This document shows positions 51,772 to 62,018 of a stretch of 63,998 nucleotides of DNA, one piece after another. The position numbers were made by a program, and so were the translations under genes. Origin of the DNA: Actinomycetes bacterium (GTDB lineage Bacteria; Actinomycetota; Acidimicrobiia; Spongiisociales; UBA5794). The stretch's first letter is position 1; each line of letters begins with the position of its first letter. The notes below the pieces were generated by a model that saw only the letters and a list, made by a program, of their open reading frames with translations, was not told the origin of the DNA and ran no database searches. The DNA is taken from positions 1 through 63,998 of the forward strand of contig JAHEJX010000008.1 in the NCBI GenBank assembly GCA_024638645.1, read 5' to 3'.

Positions 51772-53051
51772 GGGTAAACACCTCGAGCCAGTTTGGCCTC
51801 GGTTACCCGACGAATTCCCTTGATGAGCGCAGCAGTTCTCATGTCGGTCTTTTCCCTGATGGCCGTGTCGAGTACTTCAGAAAACGCCCGATTCATGATC
51901 TCTCTCAGCCGGGCAACGATCTCTGCTTCTGACCAGAAGTAATTCTGGAGATCCTGCACCCATTCGAAATATGACACCGTCACACCACCGGCGTTGGCAA
52001 GAACGTCCGGGACCAGAAAAACGCCGTTCTCCCGGAACACCTCGTCGGCGGCCCCGGTGGTCGGTCCGTTGGCGCCCTCCAGAACCGCCCGCGCCTTGAC
52101 TTGCTCGGCATTGCCAGCATTCAACACTCCGCCGACCGCGGCAGGCACCAGGAATTCACAATCGAGAGTCAGCAGTTCAGCGGGATCGAGCTTGTCCGCA
52201 TCCCGGTAGTCGGTAACTACCTTGTTCTCAACGACATACCGCATCAAATCTGCGACGTCGATGCCGTCCTCGTTGTAGAGAGCACCGGAAACGTCCGAAA
52301 CCGCAACGACCTTGCAGCCCATCTGCTGAGCAGCAAGGGCGGCGTACTGACCAACGTTGCCGAACCCCTGCACGGCCACACGGGAGCCTTCAACGGGAAG
52401 GCTGAGGTGAGACGCGACCGACGGGAGAAGGCTCATTAGCCCTCGACCTGTCGCCTCCCTTCTCGCAACAGAGCCGCCGATCGACGGTGGCTTGCCCGTG
52501 ACCACGGCGGGCTCGGTGTGGCCAACGTGCGTGGAATACGTGTCCATCAGCCAGGCCATAACCTGCTCGTCCGTACCCATATCGGGAGCCGGGATATCCT
52601 TGTCTGGACCGATGAAGTTGATGATCTCCATCGTGTATCGACGAGTGAGACGCTGGGTCTCGGCGCGCGACAGCTCAGTCGGCTCAACACGGACCCCGCC
52701 TTTCGCCCCTCCAAACGGAAGTCCGACAATGGCGCACTTCCAGGTCATCAGCATCGCAAGAGCCGCCACCTCGCCGAGGTTCACGTCCGCCGCGTAGCGG
52801 ATGCCACCTTTGGTTGGCCCCATTGTGTGAAGGTGCTGCACCCGGTAGCCGAATACGGTATCGACGGTCTCGTACTCGTCGCGGCGGAACGGGAACGTCA
52901 CGACGAGAGCCCGTTGCGGCGCTCGCATCCTCTCATGGATGTTGTCGTCGAGGTTCATGATGCCGGCTACCCGATCGAACTGCGCTACCGCCTCATAGAA
53001 GAGCGGAGAGCCCCACTCCCCTTGCCCTTCTGAGTCCGTCTCCAGAGCCAC
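51768..53051 (-). CDS. gdhA: Glutamate dehydrogenase (Glu/Leu/Phe/Val family)
   Basis: 427 residues, the small hexameric type. MGPTKGGIRYAADVNLGEVA, catalytic lysine in PFGGAKGGVRVEP, then Rossmann loop VAVQGFGNVGQYAALAA and the C-terminal GANGPTTGAADEVF. It interconverts glutamate with 2-oxoglutarate and ammonia; cofactor not decided. Divergent from DUF488. Confidence 0.95.
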   Translation of the reverse strand: MALETDSEGQGEWGSPLFYEAVAQFDRVAGIMNLDDNIHERMRAPQRALVVTFPFRRDEYETVDTVFGYRVQHLHTMGPTKGGIRYAADVNLGEVAALAMLMTWKCAIVGLPFGGAKGGVRVEPTELSRAETQRLTRRYTMEIINFIGPDKDIPAPDMGTDEQVMAWLMDTYSTHVGHTEPAVVTGKPPSIGGSVARREATGRGLMSLLPSVASHLSLPVEGSRVAVQGFGNVGQYAALAAQQMGCKVVAVSDVSGALYNEDGIDVADLMRYVVENKVVTDYRDADKLDPAELLTLDCEFLVPAAVGGVLNAGNAEQVKARAVLEGANGPTTGAADEVFRENGVFLVPDVLANAGGVTVSYFEWVQDLQNYFWSEAEIVARLREIMNRAFSEVLDTAIREKTDMRTAALIKGIRRVTEAKLARGVYP

Positions 53052-53080
53052 GTAGAGTCCTCCATGGTCGCCCGCAGATG

Positions 53081-53086
53081 TACCCT
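53081..53086 (+). promoter_or_regulatory. Leaderless-type -10 box TACCCT
   Basis: TACCCT, then eight bases and the ATG at 53095 of the DUF488 gene. Confidence 0.5.
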
Positions 53087-53094
53087 ACCGAGCG

Positions 53095-53559
53095 ATGTCG
53101 GACGGGGCCACCACCAGTTGGGACGAAGATCAGCGCACGATCTGGACGATCGGCCATGGCGACAGGGACTTCGACTCGGTTGCCGCCGCTCTCACCGGAC
53201 ACGGAGTTCAGACGATCGTCGACGTGCGCAGCCAGCCCTATTCCAGACACACGCCCGACTTCACGAAGGGCGAGCTCGAGATCGCGGCGGCATCGGCCGG
53301 ATTCGGCTATCGGTGGCTGGGCGAACGACTTGGTGGGCGGCCGGTAGCGAGCGCAGAAGTAATGGAGTCGGGCCTCGGCGAGGTAGCCGGGCTCGCAGCC
53401 ACTAGCCACGTTGTGTTGCTCTGCTCTGAGACGAACCCGGTGCATTGCCATCGAGCCAAGACGCTGGCGCCGGCTCTCATCGACCGGAACTTCCACGTGA
53501 TACACATTCTGAGCGACGGCAACGCCACTCCTCACCAGGAGTCGCTCCTCGAGGGCTGA
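53095..53559 (+). CDS. DUF488 family protein
   Basis: 154 residues. Typical start IWTIGHGDRDFDSVAAALTG, DVRSQPYSRHTPDF and the C-terminal LLCSETNPVHCHRAKTLAP with two cysteines and a CHR motif. The family fold suggests a rhodanese- or nuclease-like site, but function is unproven. It lies 42 bases before adnA on the same strand, which has its own promoter box. Confidence 0.88.
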   Translation: MSDGATTSWDEDQRTIWTIGHGDRDFDSVAAALTGHGVQTIVDVRSQPYSRHTPDFTKGELEIAAASAGFGYRWLGERLGGRPVASAEVMESGLGEVAGLAATSHVVLLCSETNPVHCHRAKTLAPALIDRNFHVIHILSDGNATPHQESLLEG

Positions 53560-53589
53560 CAGACCGGAGAATCCGTCACAGCCATGGAT

Positions 53590-53595
53590 TAGTTT
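53590..53595 (+). promoter_or_regulatory. Leaderless-type -10 box TAGTTT for adnA
   Basis: TAGTTT is followed by six bases and the GTG of adnA at 53602. Confidence 0.45.
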
Positions 53596-53601
53596 CGACG
53601 T

Positions 53602-56556
53602 GTGGATGGTCAGGGCGTGGAGCTTCGGATAGACCCCGACGAGTGGGCAGATGCGCTCGCGTCCTTCGCGGGTCCCCAGGTCATTGTCGGCGGACCCGGC
53701 ACCGGCAAGACCGAGTTCCTGGTGCGGCGAACGGCTGCGCTTCTGGAAAGCGGCTCGATATCCACAAGCTCGATTCTCTTGCTGAGCTTCGGGCGGCGAG
53801 GCGTGTCGGACCTGCGTCACCGAATCCGGTCTACCGCCGGATCACTCGGCGACCTGGATGTGGCGACCTTCCACTCCTATGCGATTCGGCTCCTCGAGGC
53901 CTTCGGTAGCTCACTTGGCTGGACCGACGCAACTCAGGTCCTCACCGGCCCCGAGCAGCAAGCTCTCGTGGCCGAGCTGCTCGCATCTGAGGAACCCGAT
54001 GGGTGGTCCAACGCCTTTCGGGCCATTCTCAATACCCACACTTTCGCCCAAGAGTTGACGGACTTCGTGCTGCGAGCGGCGGAACAACTGTTGACTCCGG
54101 CAGATATTGGGGCGCGCCGGCGCGACGACTGGAAGGGTGTGCCCGAGTTTCTCGAGCGGTATGACCGCGAACTCGTCTCGCGCCAACGCATCGACTACGG
54201 CACGCTGTTGAGAGAGGCCGTCCGTCTCGTCGAGTCAGGCGTCGGTGAGGACCGACCGGCCTATGTGCTCGTCGATGAGTTCCAGGACACGACGTTGGCC
54301 CAGGCTCGCCTGCTTGCAGCCTTGACCAGTCCTAACAACAACCTGACTGTCGCGGCCGACCCCTATCAGTCGGTGTACAGCTTTCGAGGAGCCCGCCTCG
54401 AGAATGTCGTCGAGTTTCCCGACACGTTCCGATCCCAGGACGGAGCTCCGGGGCGCCGCATCGTCCTCACAACGTCGTTTCGCTCCCCAGCGGCGATCCT
54501 GGAATCAGCCGTCAACGTGACGGCGCGAGTTCTCCCCGGAGCTGCCGGCCGGGTGCAGCCGACCGGAGCAGAAGGGCGCGTCGATGTCCTGATCTTCGGG
54601 CAGCAGACCGAAGAGTCAGAGTGGGTTGCCTCCGAGGTAGAACGGATTCACCTGACCCAAGGCGTGCCCCTTGCCGATATGGGAGTCGTCGTGAGATCGA
54701 AGAGGCGCTTCCTACCCGAGTTGAGTCGGGCCCTGGAACGGCGCGGTCTGGCCCACGATCTGCCCGACTCTCGCCTCTCGGACCATCCGGCCGTGCGGTT
54801 CGTCCTCGACCTCATTGCCGCCGTCGACCCGCAGGAGCGACGGGCCGAGCGGGAACGAGCAATGCGGAGAATCTTGCTGGGCCCGATGTATCGCCTTCCC
54901 CTCGGCGAGCTCAGACAGATCGAACACATGGCCGCCGGCGAAGGAGGCTGGCCCGACGCATTGGCCGCCCGCGGGCAACAAAGCCTCGCCGGGCTGCTGG
55001 CCGATCCACGATGGGCGGATCAGATACCCGCCGAACAAGGAGCCTGGCATGTTTGGTCGCATCTCGACGAGGCGGTGGCAATTGCGACAGACGCTTCGCG
55101 TGACGACGAGCGTCTGGCATGGCGCAGCTTGGTGCAGGTGTTGTCGCGCTGGAATGAGCGCAACCCGAAGGCCACCCTGGTCGACTACCGCAACCTCACC
55201 GAGAGCGAGGATTTCGAAGCCCAGCCGCTGCTCAGCTTCCGCAGGCCGGATGACGACCGTTTGGCCGTTACGACTCTTCATCAAGCCAAGGGACTCGAGT
55301 TTCACACGATTTTCATTTGCGATGCGGTTGAGGGCGTGCTGCCCGACCTGCGCCCCCGCGACTCACTTCTCGGGGTTCGGCACCTGCTCGAGCATCTTCC
55401 GACCGATTCAGCCGACTACACGGCGTTCAGGCTGCAAGAGGAAAGGCGACTGGCCTACACGGCCATGACGAGAGCCCGCAACCGTGTCGTTTGGACCGCC
55501 ACCTCAGTCGGAGCCGAGGCGGGCCAGGGCGTGCCGAGCCGATTCCTGCCGCTCGTGGCCGGCGTCGGATCACTTCAGGAGATCAGCTCAGAAGCACCCG
55601 CCCGCGGCGCTCCCGTTTCTCCTCGTGAAGCAGAGGCCGATCTGCGCCGCATCGCAGCAGACCCGACGGCGGCCGCTCCGACTCGTCTGGCTGCTATTGC
55701 GGTCCTGGCCGACGGCGAACAATGGGGATTGCGGCCCAGCCACCACCACGCCGGGGTCGCGAGCCGGGGACCCGATCACGGTCTCAACGGAGCAGAGCTG
55801 CGGCTGTCTCCGAGTGAGGCAGATGGCTACGCCAAGTGCCCCAGGCGTTATGCGCTTGAACGGAAGCTGTTCCTGGCCGGAGACTCGATCTACGCGAGGT
55901 TCGGCAGCCTGGTCCACCAAGTCCTCGACGACATCGAGACCGAGGCGATGCAACGAGGAGAACTGCACTCGAACTTCGCGCGAGCCGAAGCCCGCCTCGA
56001 TGAGCTACTCGACCCCGCCGATTTCGACGGTGAACCGTTCGCCAGCGCGTGGCGACAGAGGGCACTGGAGGGTCTAGAGCGCCTCTATTCGATGTGGCCG
56101 TCAGACGCTCGGCCTGTCGGAATCGAACGGAAGGTGTCTTTCGCTCTCGGTGATGTCACCTGGCGGGGCCGCATCGACCGTATCGAACTGGACGAAACCG
56201 GTGTGCGTGTCGTCGACTACAAGACAACGAAGCACAGCCCGGCTACTACCAAGGAAGCGGAGGAGTCACTACAGCTCGGCTTCTATGCCCTTGCGGTCGG
56301 CGCAGATGAGGAGCTCAGACAGCTCGGCGAGCCGGTTGCGGCGGAGTTCTGGTACCCACTTCGCGTCACAACAAGCAGCCTCACCACTCGTTCGTTGGAC
56401 CTCTCCAACCTTCCTGAGATTGGGCAGCGGCTCATCCAGCTCGGTGAGGACATCGCCGACGAGCGTTGGAACCCGGTGGTCGGCGACTGGTGTGAGCGAT
56501 GCGACTTCGCTACTTCGTGTCCGGCCCGACCACAGGGAGGGGATCAATTCGCATGA
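53602..56556 (+). CDS. adnA: Helicase-nuclease subunit AdnA-like (UvrD helicase plus RecB nuclease)
   Basis: 984 residues. SF1A helicase: Walker A GGPGTGKT (30-37), motif II VDEFQD (224-229), motif VI LAYTAMTRARNRVV. C-terminal nuclease: H in RFGSLVHQVLDD, D in GRIDRIEL and D872-Y873-K874 in VDYKTTK. Cysteines C746, C964, C967, C973 fit a 4Fe-4S cluster. With adnB it should form the end-resecting motor-nuclease of mycobacterial type, a counterpart of RecBCD/AddAB. Here the motor motifs look intact. The stop overlaps the adnB start (ATGA). Confidence 0.92.
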   Translation: MDGQGVELRIDPDEWADALASFAGPQVIVGGPGTGKTEFLVRRTAALLESGSISTSSILLLSFGRRGVSDLRHRIRSTAGSLGDLDVATFHSYAIRLLEAFGSSLGWTDATQVLTGPEQQALVAELLASEEPDGWSNAFRAILNTHTFAQELTDFVLRAAEQLLTPADIGARRRDDWKGVPEFLERYDRELVSRQRIDYGTLLREAVRLVESGVGEDRPAYVLVDEFQDTTLAQARLLAALTSPNNNLTVAADPYQSVYSFRGARLENVVEFPDTFRSQDGAPGRRIVLTTSFRSPAAILESAVNVTARVLPGAAGRVQPTGAEGRVDVLIFGQQTEESEWVASEVERIHLTQGVPLADMGVVVRSKRRFLPELSRALERRGLAHDLPDSRLSDHPAVRFVLDLIAAVDPQERRAERERAMRRILLGPMYRLPLGELRQIEHMAAGEGGWPDALAARGQQSLAGLLADPRWADQIPAEQGAWHVWSHLDEAVAIATDASRDDERLAWRSLVQVLSRWNERNPKATLVDYRNLTESEDFEAQPLLSFRRPDDDRLAVTTLHQAKGLEFHTIFICDAVEGVLPDLRPRDSLLGVRHLLEHLPTDSADYTAFRLQEERRLAYTAMTRARNRVVWTATSVGAEAGQGVPSRFLPLVAGVGSLQEISSEAPARGAPVSPREAEADLRRIAADPTAAAPTRLAAIAVLADGEQWGLRPSHHHAGVASRGPDHGLNGAELRLSPSEADGYAKCPRRYALERKLFLAGDSIYARFGSLVHQVLDDIETEAMQRGELHSNFARAEARLDELLDPADFDGEPFASAWRQRALEGLERLYSMWPSDARPVGIERKVSFALGDVTWRGRIDRIELDETGVRVVDYKTTKHSPATTKEAEESLQLGFYALAVGADEELRQLGEPVAAEFWYPLRVTTSSLTTRSLDLSNLPEIGQRLIQLGEDIADERWNPVVGDWCERCDFATSCPARPQGGDQFA

Positions 56557-59500
56557 AGATCGTTCCTTCAGTCGAGCAGCTCGCCATCATCTCTTACCCG
56601 GCAGACAGACCCCTCCGGGTCGATGCCGGCGCAGGCACCGGCAAGACCACCACCATCGTGCTGCGACTGCAATCGGCGGTAGACGCTGGGATTGCGCCGG
56701 AGCGTGCGCTAGGCCTGACGTTCACCAACAAGGCCGCCGAGGAGCTGAGCGATCGGCTCCGCGAAGCCCTCCCCGAGCTGTCACGAGAAGGTCGCGAGGT
56801 CGAGGTCACCACCTATCACGGCTTTGCCTATGGGCTCCTCAGGGAGTTCGGTGCGTACGTAGGCGTGGAGCGCGACGTACGCCTCATCGGCCCCGGCTAC
56901 GTCCGGGAGCTGATTCACGAAGAGCTCTCAACCGGCAACGGATACGAATTCCTCGATCTCACTGCAGGCCCGCAGCGGGTGAACGAAACCGCCACCTTGA
57001 TGAGGCATCTCGCCGACAACCTACGGGGCGCGGACGCATTGTTGACGGGAGCCAAACCCGATGAGGCCATCGCCGGCGGTCGTTACGAACTGGCCGAGAT
57101 CGCAGCCCGGGTGGAGGCCACCAAACGACGGCTCGGGCTGGTCGACTACGGAGACCTGGTCCGGCTGGTCCACGATCTACTTGCGGCGAACCCCGTCGTC
57201 GCTGCTCGAATCGCCTCCCGATATCGGATGGTGCTGCTCGATGAGTACCAGGACACCGATCCGGGACAGCGCGAAATGCTCCGTCTGCTGTTCCGCGACG
57301 GGTTTCCGATCACCGCCGTAGGCGATCCCGACCAAACGATCTATGAGTGGCGCGGCGCGTCCCTCGCCAACTTTCGGGACTTCCCCAGCCACTTTCCCGA
57401 CGCAACCGGAGCTGCCGCTGAGTCGCTCCCACTGTCGGCCAATCGTCGCTCGGCTCCCATCATCCTCAATCTGGCCAACGGGGTCAGAGAGCTGCTCCAT
57501 GCAGATGGTTTCAAGCCGCTCCGCCCGGCAGGTATCCAACCGGGGGCTCTGATCGTGTCTAGGTATCACTCTGCCGCCGACGAAGCGGTGGGCGTCGCCC
57601 AAGAGGTGGTGCGACTCCACGAGGAGGACGGCGTCGAGTGGAGCGACATGGCGATCCTGTTCCGCAAGAACGCTCAGATCTCGCTCATCCGGGACGCGCT
57701 GGAGGCCTACGACGTACCGTACGAAGTCGCGGCGCTCGGTGGTCTGCTATCCGTACCGGTAGTCGCCGACCTGAAGGCTTGGCTCGACGTAGTCGCCGAC
57801 TCGGCCAACGCCCCTGCCTTGTTGCGAGTCTTGCTCGGCGGGTCATTCCGCCTCGGCCTTGGTGATCTCAAGCCCATTGCCGACAAGGTTCGGCCAAGCC
57901 GTGACGACGATGATGCCGGAGTTCCGCTTCTCGAAGCAATCGACCAGATCGATGAGGTCGGAGGTGTCAGCGGCGAGGCCCGCACCCGTCTCGAGAGGTT
58001 TGCTCGAACATACCGCAGACTGCTGGTTTCGGCCCAAGGCCTCAGTCTCGTCGAGCTGTGCCGACGCATCCTCGACGAGACTGAGGCTTGGGCCGAGATT
58101 GCAGCCCTGCCGCCGAACCCTTCATTGACTGCGCGGCTCAACCTGTATCGTTTCCTGGATCTCGCCGAGGAATGGAGCCCGCTCCAGGGGAGGCCTTCGT
58201 TGCAGGCCTTCTTGGGCTACCTCAACACGCTTGATCAGGACGCAACGTCTCAGGAGCTCGACACCGCCCGGCTCGGCGATGAAAACGTGGTTGCCCTGCT
58301 GACGATCCACCGCGCCAAAGGACTCGAATGGGACAACGTCTTCATGCCTGCCGTTGTCAAGGACACGCTGCCGTCGAGCTACCGCGGCGGAGACAATCCC
58401 CACTTTGTGGCTGCGGCGCTTCCTCACGACCTGCGTCTTGATCGCGAGGTCCTCCCGAACCTCACCGGTGACCAGAAGGGTGATACCGCGGCGCTTCGCG
58501 AGCGGCACTACGACCAAGAACTGCGTACTGCATATGTCGGAATCACCCGCGCCAAGAACCGCCTCTATTTGTCGGGGGCGCACTGGTACACGGACAAAAA
58601 GCCCAAGCTGATGAGTGCTGTCATGCAGGTTGCGCTGGACGTCGCCGGTGTTGAGCTCGGCACTTTCATCGAGGCAGCCGGAGATGCTCCCGGGCTCCTC
58701 CGGCTCGAGTCGCCTGCCGGGAGCCCCGACCCAGTGTTCGCGTCTGGGTGGCAGACGGCCATGCGGCAGGCAGCAGAAGATCCAGCAGCGATGCGCGGCC
58801 TCGCTGCGGATCCGGTGGCATACGATGAAGCAATGGATCAGACGCGGCTTACGCTCGACTCACTCCCGCAGCCGGTGTCTACCGGGCAGAACATCGACCA
58901 GGCCGTCACGTCTGTTACCGGGCTTGTCACACTCGCCGGATGCCCCCAGCAGTTCTATTGGTCAGAGGTCGATCCGCTACCCCGTCGCAGTTCTCGAGCG
59001 ATGCGCCGGGGTGTGGAGGTCCATCGCATGATCGAGCTTCACGCCCTCGGACAAATCCCGCTGTGGGAGTTGGCCGACGACCTGTACGACGCGGTCGACC
59101 CCAGCCCGCGGGATTCGACACGCCCATTCGACACCTTCATGAAGAGTCGGTGGGCCAATCGAAGAGCGGCGTACGTCGAGGTGCCGATCGACCTGCAGCT
59201 CGAGAACGGACGCATCCGCGGCCGCATCGACGCTGTGTACCAAAGTGATCCCGGGGTTTGGGAGATCGTGGACTGGAAATCGGGCACCGCCCCGACGGAC
59301 ACCACCCGCATCATCCAGTTGCAGGCGTATGCCGTCGCCGCGATGGAAGGCTTGATCGGTGACGTCGTTCCCGAATCGTTGTCCGTCACCTTCTGCTACT
59401 TGGGTGGAAAGAACGCCGCCGAGGCAAGCCATGAAGTGACTGACGATTGGCTCAGGGAAGCTCGCATCGAGCTGGAGTCGGCACTCGCCGCTAGCAGCGG

Positions 59501-59603
59501 GCCCGATTACCCGCAGTTTGCCGGGCCTCGGTGCCGCAGCTGCGACTTCGTCCGCTTCTGCGATTCAGGCAACGCCTGGCTGGAGAAGCACCCAGCCGAC
59601 TAG
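56553..59603 (+). CDS. adnB: Helicase-nuclease subunit AdnB-like (UvrD helicase plus RecB nuclease)
   Basis: 1016 residues. Walker A GAGTGKT (26-32), motif II DEYQD (230-234), motif [18 protein letters not shown], and C-terminal nuclease with H in [12 protein letters not shown] in GRIDAVYQ and D907-W908-K909 in VDWKSG. C797, C994, C997 and C1003 are the Fe-S set. In mycobacteria the AdnB motor is the main one for unwinding. ATG 56553 overlaps the adnA stop by four bases, so the subunits are made together. Its TAG stop shares CTAG with dtd. Confidence 0.92.
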   Translation: MKIVPSVEQLAIISYPADRPLRVDAGAGTGKTTTIVLRLQSAVDAGIAPERALGLTFTNKAAEELSDRLREALPELSREGREVEVTTYHGFAYGLLREFGAYVGVERDVRLIGPGYVRELIHEELSTGNGYEFLDLTAGPQRVNETATLMRHLADNLRGADALLTGAKPDEAIAGGRYELAEIAARVEATKRRLGLVDYGDLVRLVHDLLAANPVVAARIASRYRMVLLDEYQDTDPGQREMLRLLFRDGFPITAVGDPDQTIYEWRGASLANFRDFPSHFPDATGAAAESLPLSANRRSAPIILNLANGVRELLHADGFKPLRPAGIQPGALIVSRYHSAADEAVGVAQEVVRLHEEDGVEWSDMAILFRKNAQISLIRDALEAYDVPYEVAALGGLLSVPVVADLKAWLDVVADSANAPALLRVLLGGSFRLGLGDLKPIADKVRPSRDDDDAGVPLLEAIDQIDEVGGVSGEARTRLERFARTYRRLLVSAQGLSLVELCRRILDETEAWAEIAALPPNPSLTARLNLYRFLDLAEEWSPLQGRPSLQAFLGYLNTLDQDATSQELDTARLGDENVVALLTIHRAKGLEWDNVFMPAVVKDTLPSSYRGGDNPHFVAAALPHDLRLDREVLPNLTGDQKGDTAALRERHYDQELRTAYVGITRAKNRLYLSGAHWYTDKKPKLMSAVMQVALDVAGVELGTFIEAAGDAPGLLRLESPAGSPDPVFASGWQTAMRQAAEDPAAMRGLAADPVAYDEAMDQTRLTLDSLPQPVSTGQNIDQAVTSVTGLVTLAGCPQQFYWSEVDPLPRRSSRAMRRGVEVHRMIELHALGQIPLWELADDLYDAVDPSPRDSTRPFDTFMKSRWANRRAAYVEVPIDLQLENGRIRGRIDAVYQSDPGVWEIVDWKSGTAPTDTTRIIQLQAYAVAAMEGLIGDVVPESLSVTFCYLGGKNAAEASHEVTDDWLREARIELESALAASSGPDYPQFAGPRCRSCDFVRFCDSGNAWLEKHPAD

Positions 59604-60055
59604 AGGACCCGGCCGTTCGCCGTTTCGACTACCAGCGTCACAGGCCCGTCGTTGACGAGCGAAACCGCCATATCGGCACCGAATCGGCCGGTTGCGGTAT
59701 TGACGCCCTCCGCTTGCAACGCCGCAACCGCGGCATCGACAAGGGGCTCGGCAACCTCAGGTGGCGCCGCATTCACGAAGCTCGGTCTACGCCCTTTCCT
59801 CGTGTCTCCGTATAGCGTGAATTGCGAGATCACGAGCGCTCCCCCGCCGGCGTCGAGCACAGACCGATTCATCTTCCCCTCCTCGTCCCGGAAGATACGT
59901 AGTCCGGCCAGCTTGACCGCAATGGCCCGCGCGTCTGCTTCGGTGTCTTGCGGCGAGACTCCGAGCAGGATCAGCAGACCTGTTCCGACACTTCCAACCA
60001 CCACATCACCAACTTCGACTGTGGCGGACGACACCCTCTGAACGACAGCCCGCAT
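59600..60055 (-). CDS. dtd: D-aminoacyl-tRNA deacylase
   Basis: 151 residues. Start [17 protein letters not shown], the catalytic-region [17 protein letters not shown] and the C-terminal [14 protein letters not shown] (cross-subunit GP motif) are all there. It removes D-amino acids from mischarged tRNA. Its ATG overlaps the stop of the next-upstream gene by one base. A much longer frame to 60406 is a shadow. Confidence 0.96.
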   Translation of the reverse strand: MRAVVQRVSSATVEVGDVVVGSVGTGLLILLGVSPQDTEADARAIAVKLAGLRIFRDEEGKMNRSVLDAGGGALVISQFTLYGDTRKGRRPSFVNAAPPEVAEPLVDAAVAALQAEGVNTATGRFGADMAVSLVNDGPVTLVVETANGRVL

Positions 60056-60555
60056 CAATTCACCGAAAGGCCGAGGGCTTCGAAGGTCAGACTCACAATG
60101 ATGCCGGCGATGAGGACACCAATGAATATGAGAGGAATCGCCCGCTTCTTCCTCACGCCGAACACGACGGCGGCGAGAGATCCACTCCATGCTCCGGTCA
60201 CCGGCAATGGGATGGCAACAAATGTGATCAGGGCGAAGTCGCGCAGCCGGGCGAATCGCTGGCTGTACTTCGTGTCGGTGCGGTGTTGCAGCTTCACCAT
60301 GAGACGGTGGATCCAGGGCCAGTGGTCCTCGGCCCAAGCCACGAACCCGGGAAACAGCCACAAGATGATGGGCACGGGGATCATGTTCCCCAATACCGAC
60401 CACCAAAAGGCTGACACGGGAGACATGTTGTAGATGCCCTGGGCGAAGGGGATTGCGCCTCGCAACTCGAGGATCGGAGTCATCGCGATGAGGATCACCA
60501 CGACCGGCTCCGGTAGCGGCAGGTGCTGAATCCAGTCTCGTATTGCCTCTCGCAC
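60055..60555 (-). CDS. Small multidrug-export-family (COG2426) membrane protein
   Basis: 166 residues with four or five spans. [20 protein letters not shown] and [14 protein letters not shown] are the family marks (Sm_multidrug_ex), and [24 protein letters not shown] is the second half of an apparent inverted repeat. The drug-export label is historical; transport is not shown for most members. GTG start; coupled to dtd downstream. Confidence 0.85.
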   Translation of the reverse strand: MREAIRDWIQHLPLPEPVVVILIAMTPILELRGAIPFAQGIYNMSPVSAFWWSVLGNMIPVPIILWLFPGFVAWAEDHWPWIHRLMVKLQHRTDTKYSQRFARLRDFALITFVAIPLPVTGAWSGSLAAVVFGVRKKRAIPLIFIGVLIAGIIVSLTFEALGLSVN

Positions 60556-60564
60556 CGGTGTGTT

Positions 60565-60783
60565 CTAACAGGTGTCGTCTGCAGAGCTGGGATTCGGAGC
60601 TACGACCGGTGGCATGGAGCGATCGAAAAACGCCACCACGGCGTCCGCCACGGCGTTGGCGGGAACCTGATAGGACCCCTGCGCGACACGGCGACGGATG
60701 GTGTCGACGCGGTTCATTCGTTCCGCGGAAGTCTCTTCGATGAGCAATAGATCGGCGCCGACAGGTGGTCTTCTTGAACTCAT
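60565..60783 (-). CDS. FlgM-like small protein (anti-sigma-factor-type C-terminal motif)
   Basis: 72 residues. Residues 20-55 ([20 protein letters not shown], then [14 protein letters not shown]) match the core of FlgM anti-sigma factors, which read R-V-x-x-I-R-x-x-I-x-x-G-x-Y-x-V, then a second helix. No flagellar gene is in the window. Its ATG overlaps the antiporter stop by four bases. It may bind a sigma factor, but this is inferred from the short motif only. Confidence 0.6.
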   Translation of the reverse strand: MSSRRPPVGADLLLIEETSAERMNRVDTIRRRVAQGSYQVPANAVADAVVAFFDRSMPPVVAPNPSSADDTC

Positions 60784-62018
60784 GATGTGTCCCGGGAAGC
60801 CGGCTGTCGGCTCCCTTCCGCAGTCTCTATCGGCGGGGAGAGCCAGCGGAACACCACCGGAGAGAGCACCGCGGTGACACCGACGAGGAGAATCGCGCCT
60901 GCCTCGAGACCCTCGTCGAGCACGCCGAGCTCGACGCCGAACTCGGCAAGAGCGATGATCACCGACAACTGCCCGGCCAACAGGACGCCCGAGCCAAGCG
61001 ACTCGGTCACGCTGAGGCCCCTCACGACCAACACGAGCGAAGGTAAGACCTTGACGGCGACTGCGATGCCAATCAGGGCAAAGGCGCGGGTGAGCACTCC
61101 CGGCTCCCCGAGCTCCGACAGCGGGAATCCAATACCGACGTTGATGAAGAACACCGGGATGAAGAACCCGTATGAGAAGCCGGACAACCGGGTTTCGAGC
61201 TCTTCAATGTTGCGGAACACGTAGGCGAAAACGGCGCCGGCGAGGAAGGCTCCCAAGATCGCCTCAACGCCAAGGGCCAAACTGATCCCGACGAAGACGA
61301 ACAGCAGTGCCAAGCTGGCCCTGATCCCCAGCTCGTCCGGATCGTCCTGCGCGAAGAGCCGCTCGAAACGTTCCGGAAACCACCATGCGGCTCGGCGAAT
61401 GATGAACAGGACGGCCGCCATGATGGCAAACAACGCAGGCACGGAGAGCAGCTTCAAACCTCCACCGCTGGCGACAAGCACCCCGAAGAACACGATGGCA
61501 GTTGCGGAGCCGAACTCGGCGATGATCGCCGTGACGATTGTGAGCTGACCCTGGCGGCTCCCGGTCCGACCAGTCGAGCGGAGGGCCGGTATCACGATTC
61601 CGAGTGAAGCCGCCGACATCAACAGCGTCAGGAAGATCCGCTCGTTGTTGGATTCCGGATCCAGCAGACCGAATCCGAACCAGGCCGCGACGAGAAAGAT
61701 CCCGAACAGAGTTGCCCCGGTGACCAGGGGCCCCGTTCCCTGCTTTTCAAGGCGCTCGAAGTCGATTTCGAATCCAGCCAGGAACATCAGAAGCAGCAGT
61801 CCGAGCTCGGCCAAGACCGCGATGAACTCCGCATCCGGGGTGCCTGCCTCGACGATCAACAGGATCGGGCCGATGATCAAACCGAAGATCAACTCGAGCA
61901 CGACGGCGGGCAGCTTGAGCCGGCCCGCGATCAAAGGGAGCGTGAAGGCTCCGATGCCGATGAGGATGATCGGCGGCGCACTCTTGAGCACGCTGGCGAG
62001 GGTCAGCGAATCAATCAT
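60780..62018 (-). CDS. Cation:proton antiporter, CPA2/KefB type, membrane part only
   Basis: 412 residues with about 12 spans; N-terminal [23 protein letters not shown], the half-helix [20 protein letters not shown] and a charged pair in [19 protein letters not shown] are family marks. It ends without the TrkA/RCK domain that KefB and KefC carry; the RCK domain is in the overlapping upstream gene, so the pump seems to be split in two polypeptides. It would exchange K+ or Na+ for H+. Confidence 0.9.
   Translation of the reverse strand: MIDSLTLASVLKSAPPIILIGIGAFTLPLIAGRLKLPAVVLELIFGLIIGPILLIVEAGTPDAEFIAVLAELGLLLLMFLAGFEIDFERLEKQGTGPLVTGATLFGIFLVAAWFGFGLLDPESNNERIFLTLLMSAASLGIVIPALRSTGRTGSRQGQLTIVTAIIAEFGSATAIVFFGVLVASGGGLKLLSVPALFAIMAAVLFIIRRAAWWFPERFERLFAQDDPDELGIRASLALLFVFVGISLALGVEAILGAFLAGAVFAYVFRNIEELETRLSGFSYGFFIPVFFINVGIGFPLSELGEPGVLTRAFALIGIAVAVKVLPSLVLVVRGLSVTESLGSGVLLAGQLSVIIALAEFGVELGVLDEGLEAGAILLVGVTAVLSPVVFRWLSPPIETAEGSRQPASRDTS

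Noticed and set aside
53445..53909. Plus-strand open frame across the DUF488-adnA junction
   Set aside because: Different frame from both certain genes; Arg/Pro-rich shadow sequence.
59600..60406. N-terminal extension of dtd
   Set aside because: Dtd proteins start at MRAVVQRV; the extension overlaps the COG2426 membrane-protein gene in another frame.
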